From contig RKQB01000005.1 in NCBI GenBank assembly GCA_003797895.1, positions 62,001-126,000 on the forward strand: 64,000 bases of DNA. Direction: 5' to 3'. Position numbers and translations under genes: made by a program. Within the stretch, counting starts at the first letter, position 1. The number at the start of each line of letters is the position of its first letter. Below are positions 33,734 to 43,306 of the stretch, piece by piece. The notes below the pieces were generated by a model, which was given only the letters and a program-made list of their open reading frames with translations, was not told where the DNA came from and did not search any database. Origin of the DNA: Cyclobacteriaceae bacterium YHN15 (lineage in GTDB: Bacteria; Bacteroidota; Bacteroidia; Cytophagales; Cyclobacteriaceae).

Positions 33734-36700
33734 TTATTTTAAAGTTCTTATAAATGCGAATAAATCAGCTATTTCCTCATCTGAAAGGTTATCAATTAAG
33801 CCTTTATTCATAAAGGAACGACCCCCTAAGAAACCTTGACTTTTGATGTCTTCCGCATTAATGAAGATTTTATTTCCCCCCATGAATCCGATAGTAGTTC
33901 CTGATTCTTCCTTTTTTACTAGATAGCCTTCAATATTTTGTAAATCTTTTTTGGTGACCCTATACATTGAATAATTTGATTCTACAGCCGCATCAGGATC
34001 CAGAATTGCAGTAAGAAGAGCATCTAGGTCGCGGCTCGCTGAACCATCTAAAGCAGGTGCAAAATCATGTCCTATATTTCCAACTTTATGACACATGAGG
34101 CAAGTTTCGAATAGGGCTTTACCTTTTGATACACTTCCTTCATTCTTATTTATTATATTCTTATAGCTAATAATTTTATCATTCAGTAGTTTCCTATCGC
34201 TTTCTTCAATTTCATAAATCGTATTTAATATTTTGGTGCCGATAGGGTCTGATGGATTGTAACTTTTAATTTGTTCAGCCGATGATTTATCAAATGCTGA
34301 AATTTCCAAAAGGTTGGATTCAAATAATTTTTTTAATATTCCCGAACCTTGATTGGAGCCAGAGAATAAATTAACTATTTCCCTTTTTTCAAATTGATCT
34401 ATGGTTGGAATCCATTTAATTAATTCTTTTTCCCCTTCTGATGGGTTTGATTTGGAAAAATTATTCAATGCTAATGCTCGATTGCTAAAACTAAAATCTC
34501 CTATTTGAAATATTTGATAGAAGTATTTTTGATTGGCGTTTAAATCTATTTCAAGGGCTTTGATTAAAAGGTTTAATGTTTTTTCCGAAAGATTTTCACT
34601 TATCAATAGACTTAATGAGCGATTGGGATATTTTATTTTTAATCTACCGATTGCCTCTAAACCTAAGTTTTTGTCAAGTTCTGAATCTTTATTTAGCAGA
34701 TGTCCAATTGGGGCTTTTAATAAATCAGAAAGTAAATCTGATTGGATTAATGCTTGGTTTTGGATAGCAAACCTGACATAATTGGATGCATTATTAAGGT
34801 TTAAGAAATAAGGCTCAGCAATTTTGTAGATTTCTTTATTTTCCAACATCTGGGAAATAATAATAAAGTGGGTCTCATCCAATTCAGATATATTAGCAGT
34901 TGGCCAAAATTTGAGAAATAATTCTTCTTTCTTTTCCTTATTTAAAGCCTGACTAGCCCAGATTTTATTTGTTGTAGGGATGCTTGAGGCTGCTGGTGAA
35001 CTCAAAAATGTGTACAATTCAGAAGGGTAATTTTCTAATGCCTTTCTGGCAAGATAGCGCTCGAATCTCCTTTCATAGGAACCTCCCATTTGGTTTCCCT
35101 GTAATTCAGGTTTACAAGCAAGAAGCAAAATTTCAATGGTTTCGGGGACTGCACTGCCAATTTCTGATAAGGTTCGTATAACCTGAGACCTGATCAAAGA
35201 ATTTGAATCCTCAATCAATAAATTCAATTTATTGGCTACCTCTGAAGGACTTAAATTAAAAGTAACAAGAGAGCGAATGGCTTCACGCCTTAAATTATCC
35301 ATTGGGTCATGAATAAGGTTATCGATCAATTTCTCATCGTAATGATTGATTCCTTCAAGACTCCATAGTGCATGGATTCGCGTTATCTCATCCATTGAGG
35401 GGTCACTGGCAAGATGGATCAAACTTGGCGATAATTTTTTTGTTTCAGAAATTGATCGATCGGATATTTGTTGCCAAGCAGACCTTTTTGCCCAAAGTGA
35501 AGAAGATTTGAGATGATCCACCAAATCTTCGGTTTTCATCATCCTGAAATCAGGAATTTCCTTTTTTCCCTGGCTTACATGACGGATTCTCCATATTCTA
35601 CCATGTGATTTATCTCTTTCCGGATGGGTGGTGGGTACCTCATTATGGGAAACAATTTTGTTATACCAATCTGCAATGTAAAGAGAACCATCTGGACCGA
35701 ACTCCATATTTACAGGACGAAACCATGGGTCCTCAGACACCAATAAATCTTCCAGATGTTTTGAACTGTAACTACCGTCAGAATTTCTTGTAATTTTTAC
35801 AGAATTTATTGTCCCAGTAATTGGATTAGCCAAAAAAGCGACATCTTTCCATTCTTCCGGAAAAGATCCTATTGCGTCATCCGCAAAAGCTAATCCAGAC
35901 AGGCCTGTTCCCCCAACTCTAAATTCATGAAAGGGAGGTAACCAAGGTTGATAGGGACGGATTTTTTCATTACCTATTCCAGGAAAACTTGTTCCAGACT
36001 CCATTGGAACTACTGAATAACCCAGATCATTTGCTTCAGTTCCATACCACTGTCCATTGTGACGTAATTGATAGCCCCAAATGTTATTTAATCCTGAATT
36101 CACAATTTCCATTTCTGTTCCGGAAGTTGAAAACCTTGCGATTTTACTGTAATCCATTCTTAGTTTTAAATCACTTTCATAGGCCGAAACTTCTCCCTTG
36201 TTTAATGCCCCATGGCTGAAATGAATCCAATTCCCTGGAGCCCGGATTAGAGTATGTGCCATGGTATGGGTATCAGTAAAGCCAAAACCCGTAAAATAGG
36301 GAATTCTTTTATCCGCCTTCCCATCATTATTTGTGTCTTGAAGCAGGAAAAGTTCTGAGCCTTGTGCAACAAATGCCCCGTTTTTATAGGGAAGAATACT
36401 TTGGGGTATTGTTAGGCCATCAGCCCAAACATTAATTTTTAAAGGGGAATCATCAAAAAGATTTGAAAGGATCAGTATTTTATCATCTCCTTTAGTTTCA
36501 CCTTTATAAAGTTTTGATATTCTTTTAAACTCAGGATGGTTTTTTTGGGCTTCAGGGTTATTCATAAGATCCAATAAATCGTTCCATTTTATATCTGAAA
36601 CCGGATCTAGGGGGTACATGGTAGCGGTTTGGGTCCATAATCTTCCAGATTCATCAAATGTCAAATCAATAGGATTTATTATGCCATCCCTTTCACTAGC

Positions 36701-36883
36701 GACCAGTTCAATTATAAATCCTTCAGGTAATTTAAAACTTTCCAGCTGTTGTTCAGGAGTAAGTGGGCCATCTTCCTGAGAGCTGTTAATTGTTTGATCT
36801 TGCAATGGTGAGCTACAATAAAAAAATAAGGAAAATGTTGTTAAAAGAATGGATACAAGTAGGATGTTTCTCTTTACTTTCAT
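33734..36883 (-). CDS. Large Planctomycete-type dehydrogenase with HEAT repeats and cytochrome c domain, lipoprotein
   Basis: A 1049-residue homologue of the protein at 28514. Using ATG 36883 gives a lipoprotein signal MKVKRNILLVSILLTTFSLF ending at FYCSS; an upstream TTG would only add five residues. The propeller part has FIIELVASERDGIINPIDLT and MEFGPDGSLYIADWYNKIV (near 420). A long HEAT-repeat region (about 460-880) follows, then cytochrome c with CLMCH (near 940) in ETCLMCHKVGNIGHDFAPAL. It ends FAFIRTLK. A role in periplasmic oxidation of a sugar-like substrate is predicted. It lies 43 bases after the DUF1080 gene. Confidence 0.85.
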   Translation of the reverse strand: MKVKRNILLVSILLTTFSLFFYCSSPLQDQTINSSQEDGPLTPEQQLESFKLPEGFIIELVASERDGIINPIDLTFDESGRLWTQTATMYPLDPVSDIKWNDLLDLMNNPEAQKNHPEFKRISKLYKGETKGDDKILILSNLFDDSPLKINVWADGLTIPQSILPYKNGAFVAQGSELFLLQDTNNDGKADKRIPYFTGFGFTDTHTMAHTLIRAPGNWIHFSHGALNKGEVSAYESDLKLRMDYSKIARFSTSGTEMEIVNSGLNNIWGYQLRHNGQWYGTEANDLGYSVVPMESGTSFPGIGNEKIRPYQPWLPPFHEFRVGGTGLSGLAFADDAIGSFPEEWKDVAFLANPITGTINSVKITRNSDGSYSSKHLEDLLVSEDPWFRPVNMEFGPDGSLYIADWYNKIVSHNEVPTTHPERDKSHGRIWRIRHVSQGKKEIPDFRMMKTEDLVDHLKSSSLWAKRSAWQQISDRSISETKKLSPSLIHLASDPSMDEITRIHALWSLEGINHYDEKLIDNLIHDPMDNLRREAIRSLVTFNLSPSEVANKLNLLIEDSNSLIRSQVIRTLSEIGSAVPETIEILLLACKPELQGNQMGGSYERRFERYLARKALENYPSELYTFLSSPAASSIPTTNKIWASQALNKEKKEELFLKFWPTANISELDETHFIIISQMLENKEIYKIAEPYFLNLNNASNYVRFAIQNQALIQSDLLSDLLKAPIGHLLNKDSELDKNLGLEAIGRLKIKYPNRSLSLLISENLSEKTLNLLIKALEIDLNANQKYFYQIFQIGDFSFSNRALALNNFSKSNPSEGEKELIKWIPTIDQFEKREIVNLFSGSNQGSGILKKLFESNLLEISAFDKSSAEQIKSYNPSDPIGTKILNTIYEIEESDRKLLNDKIISYKNIINKNEGSVSKGKALFETCLMCHKVGNIGHDFAPALDGSASRDLDALLTAILDPDAAVESNYSMYRVTKKDLQNIEGYLVKKEESGTTIGFMGGNKIFINAEDIKSQGFLGGRSFMNKGLIDNLSDEEIADLFAFIRTLK

Positions 36884-36926
36884 TTTAAATAATATCAAGT
36901 GCTGTCAATTTTTTAAATAGAAATAA

Positions 36927-37598
36927 TCAATTTTCACTTAAGTAGGTGATAGTTAAATCCCGAAATTCAATTTTGGCATTTCCTCCACTATGTAATTGAA
37001 TACCAATCAATCCACTTTTAGGAATATCAGGATTTTTTTCTTCATACTCAGCTGTCTTTACCCCATTGATAAATATTTCATGGAAGTTTCCTTTACACCT
37101 AATCGTATAACTATTCCATCCACTCTCTGAAAGAATATGCTTTAAAGTTTCTAAATCACCTCCCACTAACTTTCCGCGTCTATGTTCATCATATATATCC
37201 CCCCAATATCCAGTCCCAATATCAGCTTGATATCCAACCATATTATTGTTAATTATATTTGATCGGTATTGTATCCCGCTATTAATTAGACCTGTGCTGG
37301 CATCTCCTGTCAGTCTGAAAAGACACCTAAATTCAAAATCACTGTAAATTTCCTCTGTATATAAGTAATTGTTCTCCTCTATTTTCTTAACACCATCTCC
37401 ACCTACAATTATACCGTTGTCAACTTTCCATAGATCTTTGGAATTTGAAGGATGAACATTCCACCCATCCAATGAATTATTATTGAAAATGGAAATAGTA
37501 TTTTTAAACTGTTGTCCAGAAACAGGTAAAAAGCTGAATGTGAATATTATGAAAAAGATTAAAGTTATTCTGTATTGAAGCTTTTTTATTGAGTTCAT
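36927..37598 (-). CDS. DUF1080 (3-keto-disaccharide hydrolase family) exported protein
   Basis: A 223-residue secreted protein. Signal peptide residues 1-28 end FLPVSGQQ. The mature domain is the concanavalin-like DUF1080/PF06439 fold: ISIFNNNSLDGWNVHPSN, FEFRCLFRLTGDASTGLINSG, GYQADIGTGYWGDIYDEHRR and the last strand IEFRDLTITYL. Members of this family hydrolyse 3-keto-glycosides or bind sugars. First gene of the 37.6-28.5 kb operon, so its role is probably tied to the two dehydrogenases that follow: oxidation and cleavage of a glycoside. That link is inference. Confidence 0.85.
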   Translation of the reverse strand: MNSIKKLQYRITLIFFIIFTFSFLPVSGQQFKNTISIFNNNSLDGWNVHPSNSKDLWKVDNGIIVGGDGVKKIEENNYLYTEEIYSDFEFRCLFRLTGDASTGLINSGIQYRSNIINNNMVGYQADIGTGYWGDIYDEHRRGKLVGGDLETLKHILSESGWNSYTIRCKGNFHEIFINGVKTAEYEEKNPDIPKSGLIGIQLHSGGNAKIEFRDLTITYLSEN

Positions 37599-38095
37599 TA
37601 TTTTGTTATTTTGAGTTATTGAGGTATAGTAAAATTAACAGATGAACTTTATCAGAACTACCTGAATTTTATCAATTATGTATACTAATTTTGCCTTATG
37701 ATTTATTTTGAAACCTAAATTGTGGTTTTTTAACAAAAACATTTTTGAATACTTGGTAAATAAACTGTGGATCTGTTAAATTTTTTCCAATTTTCAAATC
37801 TTGATATTTCCTTTAGATTTTTAAAACTGAATCATTTTGTCGCAAAAAAGTATCTGAAAGTCAAAATTTTACACCTAACCTTTTCGTGTTAATATTTCAG
37901 ATAACAGCTACATTTAAAATCAGAAATTAGCATTACTGTTAGTTTTGATATTGTCCAAAAGGTAGCTCAAAGATTTTTATTGAAATCGGTCCTAACTTAA
38001 AAAATAATACATCACATGGTCTATCAGGAAGCTTTTTTCACTTGTTTCAAAAAAGAGAAATCTCAAAAAATGATTTAAGATTTTTTTTTTACTTT
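37599..38095. other. Intergenic region, about 500 bases, between lutC and the DUF1080 operon
   Basis: Strongly AT-rich and without coding potential. It must hold the 3' end of the lutABC transcript and the promoter of the DUF1080 operon, both on the minus strand. Near the lutC end, minus-strand AAATCT / AGATTT followed by a T-rich tract (around 38044-38075) is a weak terminator candidate. No exact TAnnTTTG was found on the minus strand upstream of 37598; a plus-strand TAATTTTG near 37684 has no gene behind it. Confidence 0.5.
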
Positions 38096-38656
38096 CTACA
38101 TCAAAATCACCCTCATACTCTTCGCTCCATGGGCACCGATGACCAGCGACTGCTCAATATCTGCTGTTTTGGAAGGGCCAGCTATAAAAAGTCCAAAGCC
38201 TGAAGCCCCTTTTCCAATCCTTTCATACGCCTCATGCATATTGCTGACCAATTGGTCTTTTTCAAGGACAATGACCAAATGCTCAGTTATAAATGGCAGG
38301 GCACGAAGTCCCATATCCCTTTCTTCCAACCAGATGGCTGCATTTTCAGCTACGCCAAACTGTCCACTTATGATGGCCATATCCAGATCAGCCAATTGGT
38401 GTGCATCACTAGGAATATCCATGTTGGCAAAAGACCGGAATTCTTCCGATAGGGAAAGAACCTTTTTAAATTGATGGGAATCAATAAACTCCTCTAATTG
38501 CTTTGCATCAACGATTCCCCCTTTATTCATTAAAAGGGAGCGTTTAAACCTATCCATCAGCTCCCCATCCACCTTGAAATCAGGGATTTCAGGTAAGGGT
38601 CGTTTATTCCTTGGTGTATTCCTGATTTTGGACAATATATAATCCCTACTGCTCAT
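38096..38656 (-). CDS. lutC: Lactate utilization protein C (LUD domain)
   Basis: A 186-residue LutC/YkgG-type protein. The start is ATG 38656 (MSSRDYILSKIRN), which overlaps the lutB stop as ATGA; a start 21 bases earlier lies inside lutB. The LUD domain has ADLDMAIISGQFGVAENAAI and ITEHLVIVLEKDQLVSNMHE, ending FGLFIAGPSKTADIEQSLV with GAHGAKSM. LutABC together oxidise L-lactate to pyruvate at the membrane side of the cytoplasm. Last gene of lutABC, 3' end in the large AT-rich spacer. Confidence 0.9.
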   Translation of the reverse strand: MSSRDYILSKIRNTPRNKRPLPEIPDFKVDGELMDRFKRSLLMNKGGIVDAKQLEEFIDSHQFKKVLSLSEEFRSFANMDIPSDAHQLADLDMAIISGQFGVAENAAIWLEERDMGLRALPFITEHLVIVLEKDQLVSNMHEAYERIGKGASGFGLFIAGPSKTADIEQSLVIGAHGAKSMRVILM

Positions 38657-40011
38657 GATCTGTTTTTTTTGTACCATTGTTTGAATGTTTCTTTAGGCAA
38701 CTCAGGCAGATCCCTTTGTTTTCCCCAGGTATTCAGACCGGAATAGGTAATACTGTCGGGTAAAAATTTAAGAGCTCCCCTCATCATGCCCGCGCTGATT
38801 TTGTAAGCAAAGGGAACGGCAAAAATACCGTTGGCGATTTTCATGGAAATGCTCTTGGCATTGGCCGCCTGTGCTTTGGTGATTTCCTGTCTCCATTCAT
38901 AAAGCTGTTCATGGATATTGATCTTGACCGGGCAAACATCAGAGCAGGATCCGCAGAGTGTGGAGGCAAAGGGCAGGGAACTGTGTTTCTGCAGGTCCAA
39001 TCCAGGAGAAAGAATGGATCCTATAGGGCCGGGAACCGTACTGCCGTAGCTGAAACCACCGCTTCTCCTATAAATGGGGCAAGTGTTCATACAGGCTCCA
39101 CAACGGATACATTTCAAAGAATTTCTGAATTTCTCCCTTGCCAATTGTTCGGTACGGCCATTATCCACCAAAATGAGGTGCATTTCTTTCCCTGCAGATG
39201 GACTTCTGAAATGGGAATTGTAATTGGTGATGGATTGTCCCGTGGCAGAGCGTGCCAGCAATCGGAGGAATACACCTAAATGTCCCCTTTTTGGGATTAT
39301 CTTTTCAATGCCCATAGAGGCAATATGGACATCGGCCAGATGTACTCCCATATCGGCATTGCCTTCATTGGTACATACTACAAATTCCCCTGTTTCGGCC
39401 ACTCCGAAATTCACTCCGGTGATGGCCACTTTGGCAGCCAGAAACTTTTCCCTCAGGTGATTCCTTGCAGCCTGTGTCAGGTAATAGGGATCATCATTGC
39501 CTTTTTCAGTCTGGAGTTTTTCATGGAAAATATCCGAGATAGCCATTTTTTTCAGGTGAATGGCAGGCATCACAATATGACTTGGAGGTTGGTTCAGAAA
39601 CTGGACAATTCTTTCGCCCAGATCCGTATCCACCACCTCAATACCATGCTTTTCCAAAAAAGGGTTTAAATGGCATTCTTCGGTAAGTATGGATTTGCTT
39701 TTGACTATGGCCTTACATTGGTGTTTTTTTAATATGCCCAGCACGATTTGGTTGTGTTCATCAGCATTTTTTGCCCAATGGACGTGGAAATTATTGGCTT
39801 TGGCGTTTTTTTCAAATTCCAGGAGATATGTATCCAGGTAGTCCAAAACATTGTCTTTTATCCGGGAGGCTAGGTCCCGAAGCTCCTCCCATTCAGGAAC
39901 GGTTTTGCTGCTGCTATCCCGCTTGTCCCTGACAAACCAAAGCGTTTCATCATGCCATTTGGCATTGGCGCCGTCTGATAAAAATTCTGCTGCTTTGGTA
40001 GGATGGTTCAT
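38653..40011 (-). CDS. lutB: Lactate utilization iron-sulfur protein B
   Basis: A 452-residue protein: an N-terminal LUD domain (about 60-290, with GVNFGVAETGEFVVCTNEGN and VHLADVHIASMGIEKIIP) followed by two 4Fe-4S motifs CIRCGACMNTCPIYR (near 305) and CGSCSDVCPVKINIHEQ (near 355), and the C-terminal DUF3390-like tail (YSGLNTWGKQRDLPELPKET). It is the electron-transfer component of LutABC. It overlaps lutA (4 bases) and lutC (4 bases), so the three are translated together. Length fits the family. Confidence 0.93.
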   Translation of the reverse strand: MNHPTKAAEFLSDGANAKWHDETLWFVRDKRDSSSKTVPEWEELRDLASRIKDNVLDYLDTYLLEFEKNAKANNFHVHWAKNADEHNQIVLGILKKHQCKAIVKSKSILTEECHLNPFLEKHGIEVVDTDLGERIVQFLNQPPSHIVMPAIHLKKMAISDIFHEKLQTEKGNDDPYYLTQAARNHLREKFLAAKVAITGVNFGVAETGEFVVCTNEGNADMGVHLADVHIASMGIEKIIPKRGHLGVFLRLLARSATGQSITNYNSHFRSPSAGKEMHLILVDNGRTEQLAREKFRNSLKCIRCGACMNTCPIYRRSGGFSYGSTVPGPIGSILSPGLDLQKHSSLPFASTLCGSCSDVCPVKINIHEQLYEWRQEITKAQAANAKSISMKIANGIFAVPFAYKISAGMMRGALKFLPDSITYSGLNTWGKQRDLPELPKETFKQWYKKNRS

Positions 40012-40766
40012 GAGATGGCTTCGTTTAGGATTTCAGCAATGTGCTTGAATTGAAGAGGGGTTTTATTACGTCTGGCGATACCCTCCAGGTGCATGATACA
40101 GGACATATCGCCTCCGGTTATGATTTCCACATCATGGCTCAGATGGTCTTCCAGGCGGTCTTTTCCCATTTGTACGGACAAGGCTTCCTCTGTGACAGCA
40201 AAAGTTCCCCCGAAGCCACAGCATTCATCTTTTCTGGCCAATTCAATCCATTCCAATCCATCAAGCTGTTGTAAGAGTTGTCGGCCCTTATTGAACGGCG
40301 TCTCATGCAGTTCACTGGCAGATGCCAGTCTGAGTCCCCGCTGTCCATGACAGGAAGCATGGTAGCCTACTTTGTGGGGATAGCTTCCTTGGATGGAGTC
40401 AATTTTCAATATGTCTGTAATGAATTCCGTCAACTCGTAGATTTTGTGTTGAATGTGGTGTTGTTCGGATTCTAAACCATGAACAGTGGGGGCGTGTTCT
40501 TTGACATGCAGTACACAGGATCCTGATGGGGCAACGATATAATCAAAGTCCTTGAAAGTATTTAAAAAGTGTTTGGTGGTGCCGATGGTATCCCTTTCAT
40601 ACCCCGCATTGGCCATAGGTTGCCCACAACAGGTCTGTTCCATGGGATAGGTCACCTCGCAGCCTAATTTTTCCAGAAGTTCAATAGTGGCGATGGCTAC
40701 TTTTGGGTAAAATTGGTCGACGTAGCAGGGGATGAAGAGGGCTATTCTTGAATTAATTTTGAACAT
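40008..40766 (-). CDS. lutA: Lactate utilization protein A, CCG-domain Fe-S oxidoreductase
   Basis: A 252-residue protein with two cysteine-rich CCG domains: TCCGQPMANAGY (near 45) and the later DECCGFGGTFAVTEEALS (near 180). It resembles GlpC/GlcF C-terminal halves and LutA/YkgE. It starts MFKINSRIALFIPCYVDQF, as usual. Works with LutB and LutC in L-lactate oxidation. L-lactate is also one end product of the L-fucose pathway encoded around it, and the gene lies 123 bases after the L-fuconate dehydratase gene on the same strand. Confidence 0.92.
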   Translation of the reverse strand: MFKINSRIALFIPCYVDQFYPKVAIATIELLEKLGCEVTYPMEQTCCGQPMANAGYERDTIGTTKHFLNTFKDFDYIVAPSGSCVLHVKEHAPTVHGLESEQHHIQHKIYELTEFITDILKIDSIQGSYPHKVGYHASCHGQRGLRLASASELHETPFNKGRQLLQQLDGLEWIELARKDECCGFGGTFAVTEEALSVQMGKDRLEDHLSHDVEIITGGDMSCIMHLEGIARRNKTPLQFKHIAEILNEAIS

Positions 40767-40889
40767 TTTAATTTTGAAATCAAAATTTTGAAAATTCTAT
40801 TGCATGATAATTGAATACATAAAATGAGATTTCCAAAAATTTGATTGTTCATTAAAGTCATGCTTGATTTTTTAGAAAAAAAATTTATA

Positions 40890-42191
40890 TCATTTCCAAA
40901 TTTCACCATCTGGAAAACTGTAGTTTTTTAGGGTTTCTTCTTTCATAGTTATACTATATCCTGGATTTATCGGAGGCATATATGACCCGTTTTTTACATT
41001 CACAGGATCATGGAAATGATCATGTAGATTATCAACATATTCTATTATCCTATTTTCCTTTGTGCCACTTATAGCAATATAATCAATCATAGATAGATGT
41101 TGGACATGCTCACATAATCCAACTCCTCCAGCATGTGGACAAACAGGGATGTTAAATTTTGCTGCCATTAATAAAACACTTAAGACCTCATTTACTCCGC
41201 CTAGCCTACAACTATCAATTTGACAAATTCCAATTGAATTTGCCTGGAGAAATTGCTTGAACATTACCCTGTTATGACAATGTTCTCCTGTGGCTACTAA
41301 TATTGGATATACAGCTTTTGCAATTTTTGCATGTCCTAAAATATCATCGGGACTGGTAGGCTCCTCAATCCAATAAGGATTGAATTGTGACAACTCTTTC
41401 ATGTTACGAATTGCCTCATCTACTTCCCATTTTTGATTGGCATCCATCATCAAGTGAACGTTTGGCCCTAATTCTTCTCTAATTATACTTGCTCTTCGAA
41501 TATCATCAAATAAATCGTTACCTACTTTAATTTTTAAATGTTGAAAACCCATTTCCTTTGCCTCTCTGCAAAGAGATCTCATTTTTTCATCCGAATAGCC
41601 CAGCCAACCTGCCGAAGTTGTATAAGCTGGGTAACCTTCACTAAATAATCTATCTATTCTAATTTGCTTTGTATTTTCTAATTTTTTCAATTGGGTTATA
41701 GCTTCTTCAGGAGTAATTACATCAGTTATATAAGTAAAATCTATACACCTAACCAGCTCTTCTGGAGTCATATCTGATAACAGCTTCCAAAGGGGTTTGG
41801 CTTCTTTTTTTGCGTACAGATCCCAAACTGCATTGACAATTGCAGCGGTAGCTAAATGAATGACACCTTTTTCAGGTCCTAACCATCTAAATTGGCTGTC
41901 TCCAGCAATCATTTTCCAAAATGCCCCCATATTTTCGGTGAAAGATTCCAAAGATTTGCCTAAAATTAAAGTAGATAATGACTTAATTGCAGCTACACAC
42001 AACTCATTTCCTCTTCCAATAGTGAAACATAATCCGTGACCTTCAAGATTTTGGGGATGATTTGTCCTTAATATAACGTATGCTGCTGAATAATCTGGAT
42101 CGGGATTCATTGCATCAGACCCGTCAAAAGTTTTACTTGTTGGAAAACGGATATCTTTCACCAAAATTTCCGTAATAATTGTATTTTTCAT
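40890..42191 (-). CDS. L-fuconate dehydratase (enolase superfamily)
   Basis: Dehydrates L-fuconate to 2-keto-3-deoxy-L-fuconate. It is a 433-residue mandelate-racemase-type enzyme. Metal and catalytic residues are visible: lysines in HLKIKVGNDLF, aspartate in LMMDANQKWEVDEAI, glutamates in YWIEEPTSPDDILGHA and ATGEHCHNRV, and histidine in CPHAGGVGLCEHV. The N-terminal FPTSKTFDGSDAMNPDPDYS and the FRWLGPEKGVIHLATAAI match the fuconate dehydratase subfamily. The gene lies between lutABC and the AraC regulator, all minus strand. A TAATTTTG element is 25 bases upstream. Confidence 0.9.
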   Translation of the reverse strand: MKNTIITEILVKDIRFPTSKTFDGSDAMNPDPDYSAAYVILRTNHPQNLEGHGLCFTIGRGNELCVAAIKSLSTLILGKSLESFTENMGAFWKMIAGDSQFRWLGPEKGVIHLATAAIVNAVWDLYAKKEAKPLWKLLSDMTPEELVRCIDFTYITDVITPEEAITQLKKLENTKQIRIDRLFSEGYPAYTTSAGWLGYSDEKMRSLCREAKEMGFQHLKIKVGNDLFDDIRRASIIREELGPNVHLMMDANQKWEVDEAIRNMKELSQFNPYWIEEPTSPDDILGHAKIAKAVYPILVATGEHCHNRVMFKQFLQANSIGICQIDSCRLGGVNEVLSVLLMAAKFNIPVCPHAGGVGLCEHVQHLSMIDYIAISGTKENRIIEYVDNLHDHFHDPVNVKNGSYMPPINPGYSITMKEETLKNYSFPDGEIWK

Positions 42192-42215
42192 AGGTTAAAT
42201 AAAAATTTGAAAGAG

Positions 42216-42223
42216 CAAAATTA
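42216..42223 (-). promoter_or_regulatory. Candidate -7 element of the fuconate dehydratase gene
   Basis: Minus-strand TAATTTTG, exact TAnnTTTG match, 24 bases before the start codon. No TTTG at 19 bases upstream; a weak ATTG occurs at 23 bases. An activator-dependent promoter would fit, with the AraC regulator next to it. Confidence 0.4.
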
Positions 42224-42288
42224 ATTCAGGGCCAGTTTTAGTACTACAATAAAAACTACAATTACCAATATTATTTTTGCAATAAGCC

Positions 42289-43161
42289 TCAGTTTGCGAC
42301 TAAAAGGTGATTTTTTAAGAATTTGCTAGGAGATTTGCCCGTTATTTTTTTAAACTGCCTATTAAAATTAGAGATATTGTTAAATCCGGATTCATAACAA
42401 ATAGTAGTTATATTATAGCGGTGTTCGGTTAATAATTTACATGCGTATCCTATTCTAATCTCGTTTAAATATTCGTTAAAACTTTTTCTATTCACTCTTT
42501 TAAAAAAACGACTAAAGGAAGAAGGATTCATATTTGCTATAGATGCCACATCTTCCAATGTTATTTGATTTGTGAAGTTTTTAAAAATAAACGCATATGT
42601 TTTGTCCAAATTCTCATTTCCGGTTTTTTTGAAAGTATTTATAAACCCTGTGCTTGATAAGAATTTTATATCTTTGTGTTGAGCCAGATCCATTAAAATT
42701 TTCAAGAATTCAATCAATCTATCAAATCCGTCTAGAGTTGAAAGATTTTGCATTTTTATTTTTACATCAGAATTTATTTTTCTAAACTTCAATCCAAACT
42801 TTGAATTCTCTAATAATATTTTGATATCCTTAAATTCAGGGGCTTCTAATAGGCTATTCCCCAAAAAATCTTTTTTGAAATGAAAAGCAAAGGCCTCTGA
42901 AACTAAATTTGAATTTTCTTCAAAATACTTTTTTTCATTCAACCACATGTGAGGCAGGTTTTCTCCAATTAATACAACTTCCCCTTCTTTAAACTTTTCT
43001 ATACTATCACCTATAAATCTTGTTCCCGTACTTTTTAATATCAATACCAATTCTAATTCAGGATGATAATGCCAAATTTTTAAAAAATTGGGATATACAT
43101 TATGCTTAATAGTAAAGGAGTTCACATCCAAATTACTTCTGTCTATGAAATGTAGTTTCAT
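42289..43161 (-). CDS. AraC family transcriptional regulator with cupin sensor domain
   Basis: A 290-residue regulator. The N-terminal cupin part has IWHYHPELELVLILKSTGTR and GEVVLIGENLPHMWLNE (residues about 28-75). The C-terminal double helix-turn-helix is TLEDVASIANMNPSSFSRFF and ITTICYESGFNNISNFNRQF (about 195-280), ending GKSPSKFLK. It is divergent from susC (214 bases) and upstream of the fuconate dehydratase gene, so it probably activates one or both sides in answer to a sugar. The cupin suggests a small sugar or sugar acid ligand; identity not seen. Confidence 0.9.
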   Translation of the reverse strand: MKLHFIDRSNLDVNSFTIKHNVYPNFLKIWHYHPELELVLILKSTGTRFIGDSIEKFKEGEVVLIGENLPHMWLNEKKYFEENSNLVSEAFAFHFKKDFLGNSLLEAPEFKDIKILLENSKFGLKFRKINSDVKIKMQNLSTLDGFDRLIEFLKILMDLAQHKDIKFLSSTGFINTFKKTGNENLDKTYAFIFKNFTNQITLEDVASIANMNPSSFSRFFKRVNRKSFNEYLNEIRIGYACKLLTEHRYNITTICYESGFNNISNFNRQFKKITGKSPSKFLKNHLLVAN

Positions 43162-43298
43162 ATAATTTATATTTTAATAACAATGACGTGTCTCAATATA
43201 CGTTTAAAATCTACAATTTTTCAAATATTATATCTAATAGGGCAAAATTTGTATCATATTTTGTTTGATTATAGGTGGCTCTTCGAACTTGATACCTC

Positions 43299-43306
43299 TA
43301 GATTTG
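43299..43306 (+). promoter_or_regulatory. Candidate -7 element of the SusC operon
   Basis: TAGATTTG, exact TAnnTTTG match, about 70 bases before the susC ATG. There is no good -33 TTTG, which is usual for activator-dependent PUL promoters. The expected leader contains the palindrome ATCACAGTGAT (43328-43338). Confidence 0.45.

Noticed and set aside
37599..38095. Small gene in the 500-base spacer
   Set aside because: No open frame with a start or codon pattern was seen on either strand.
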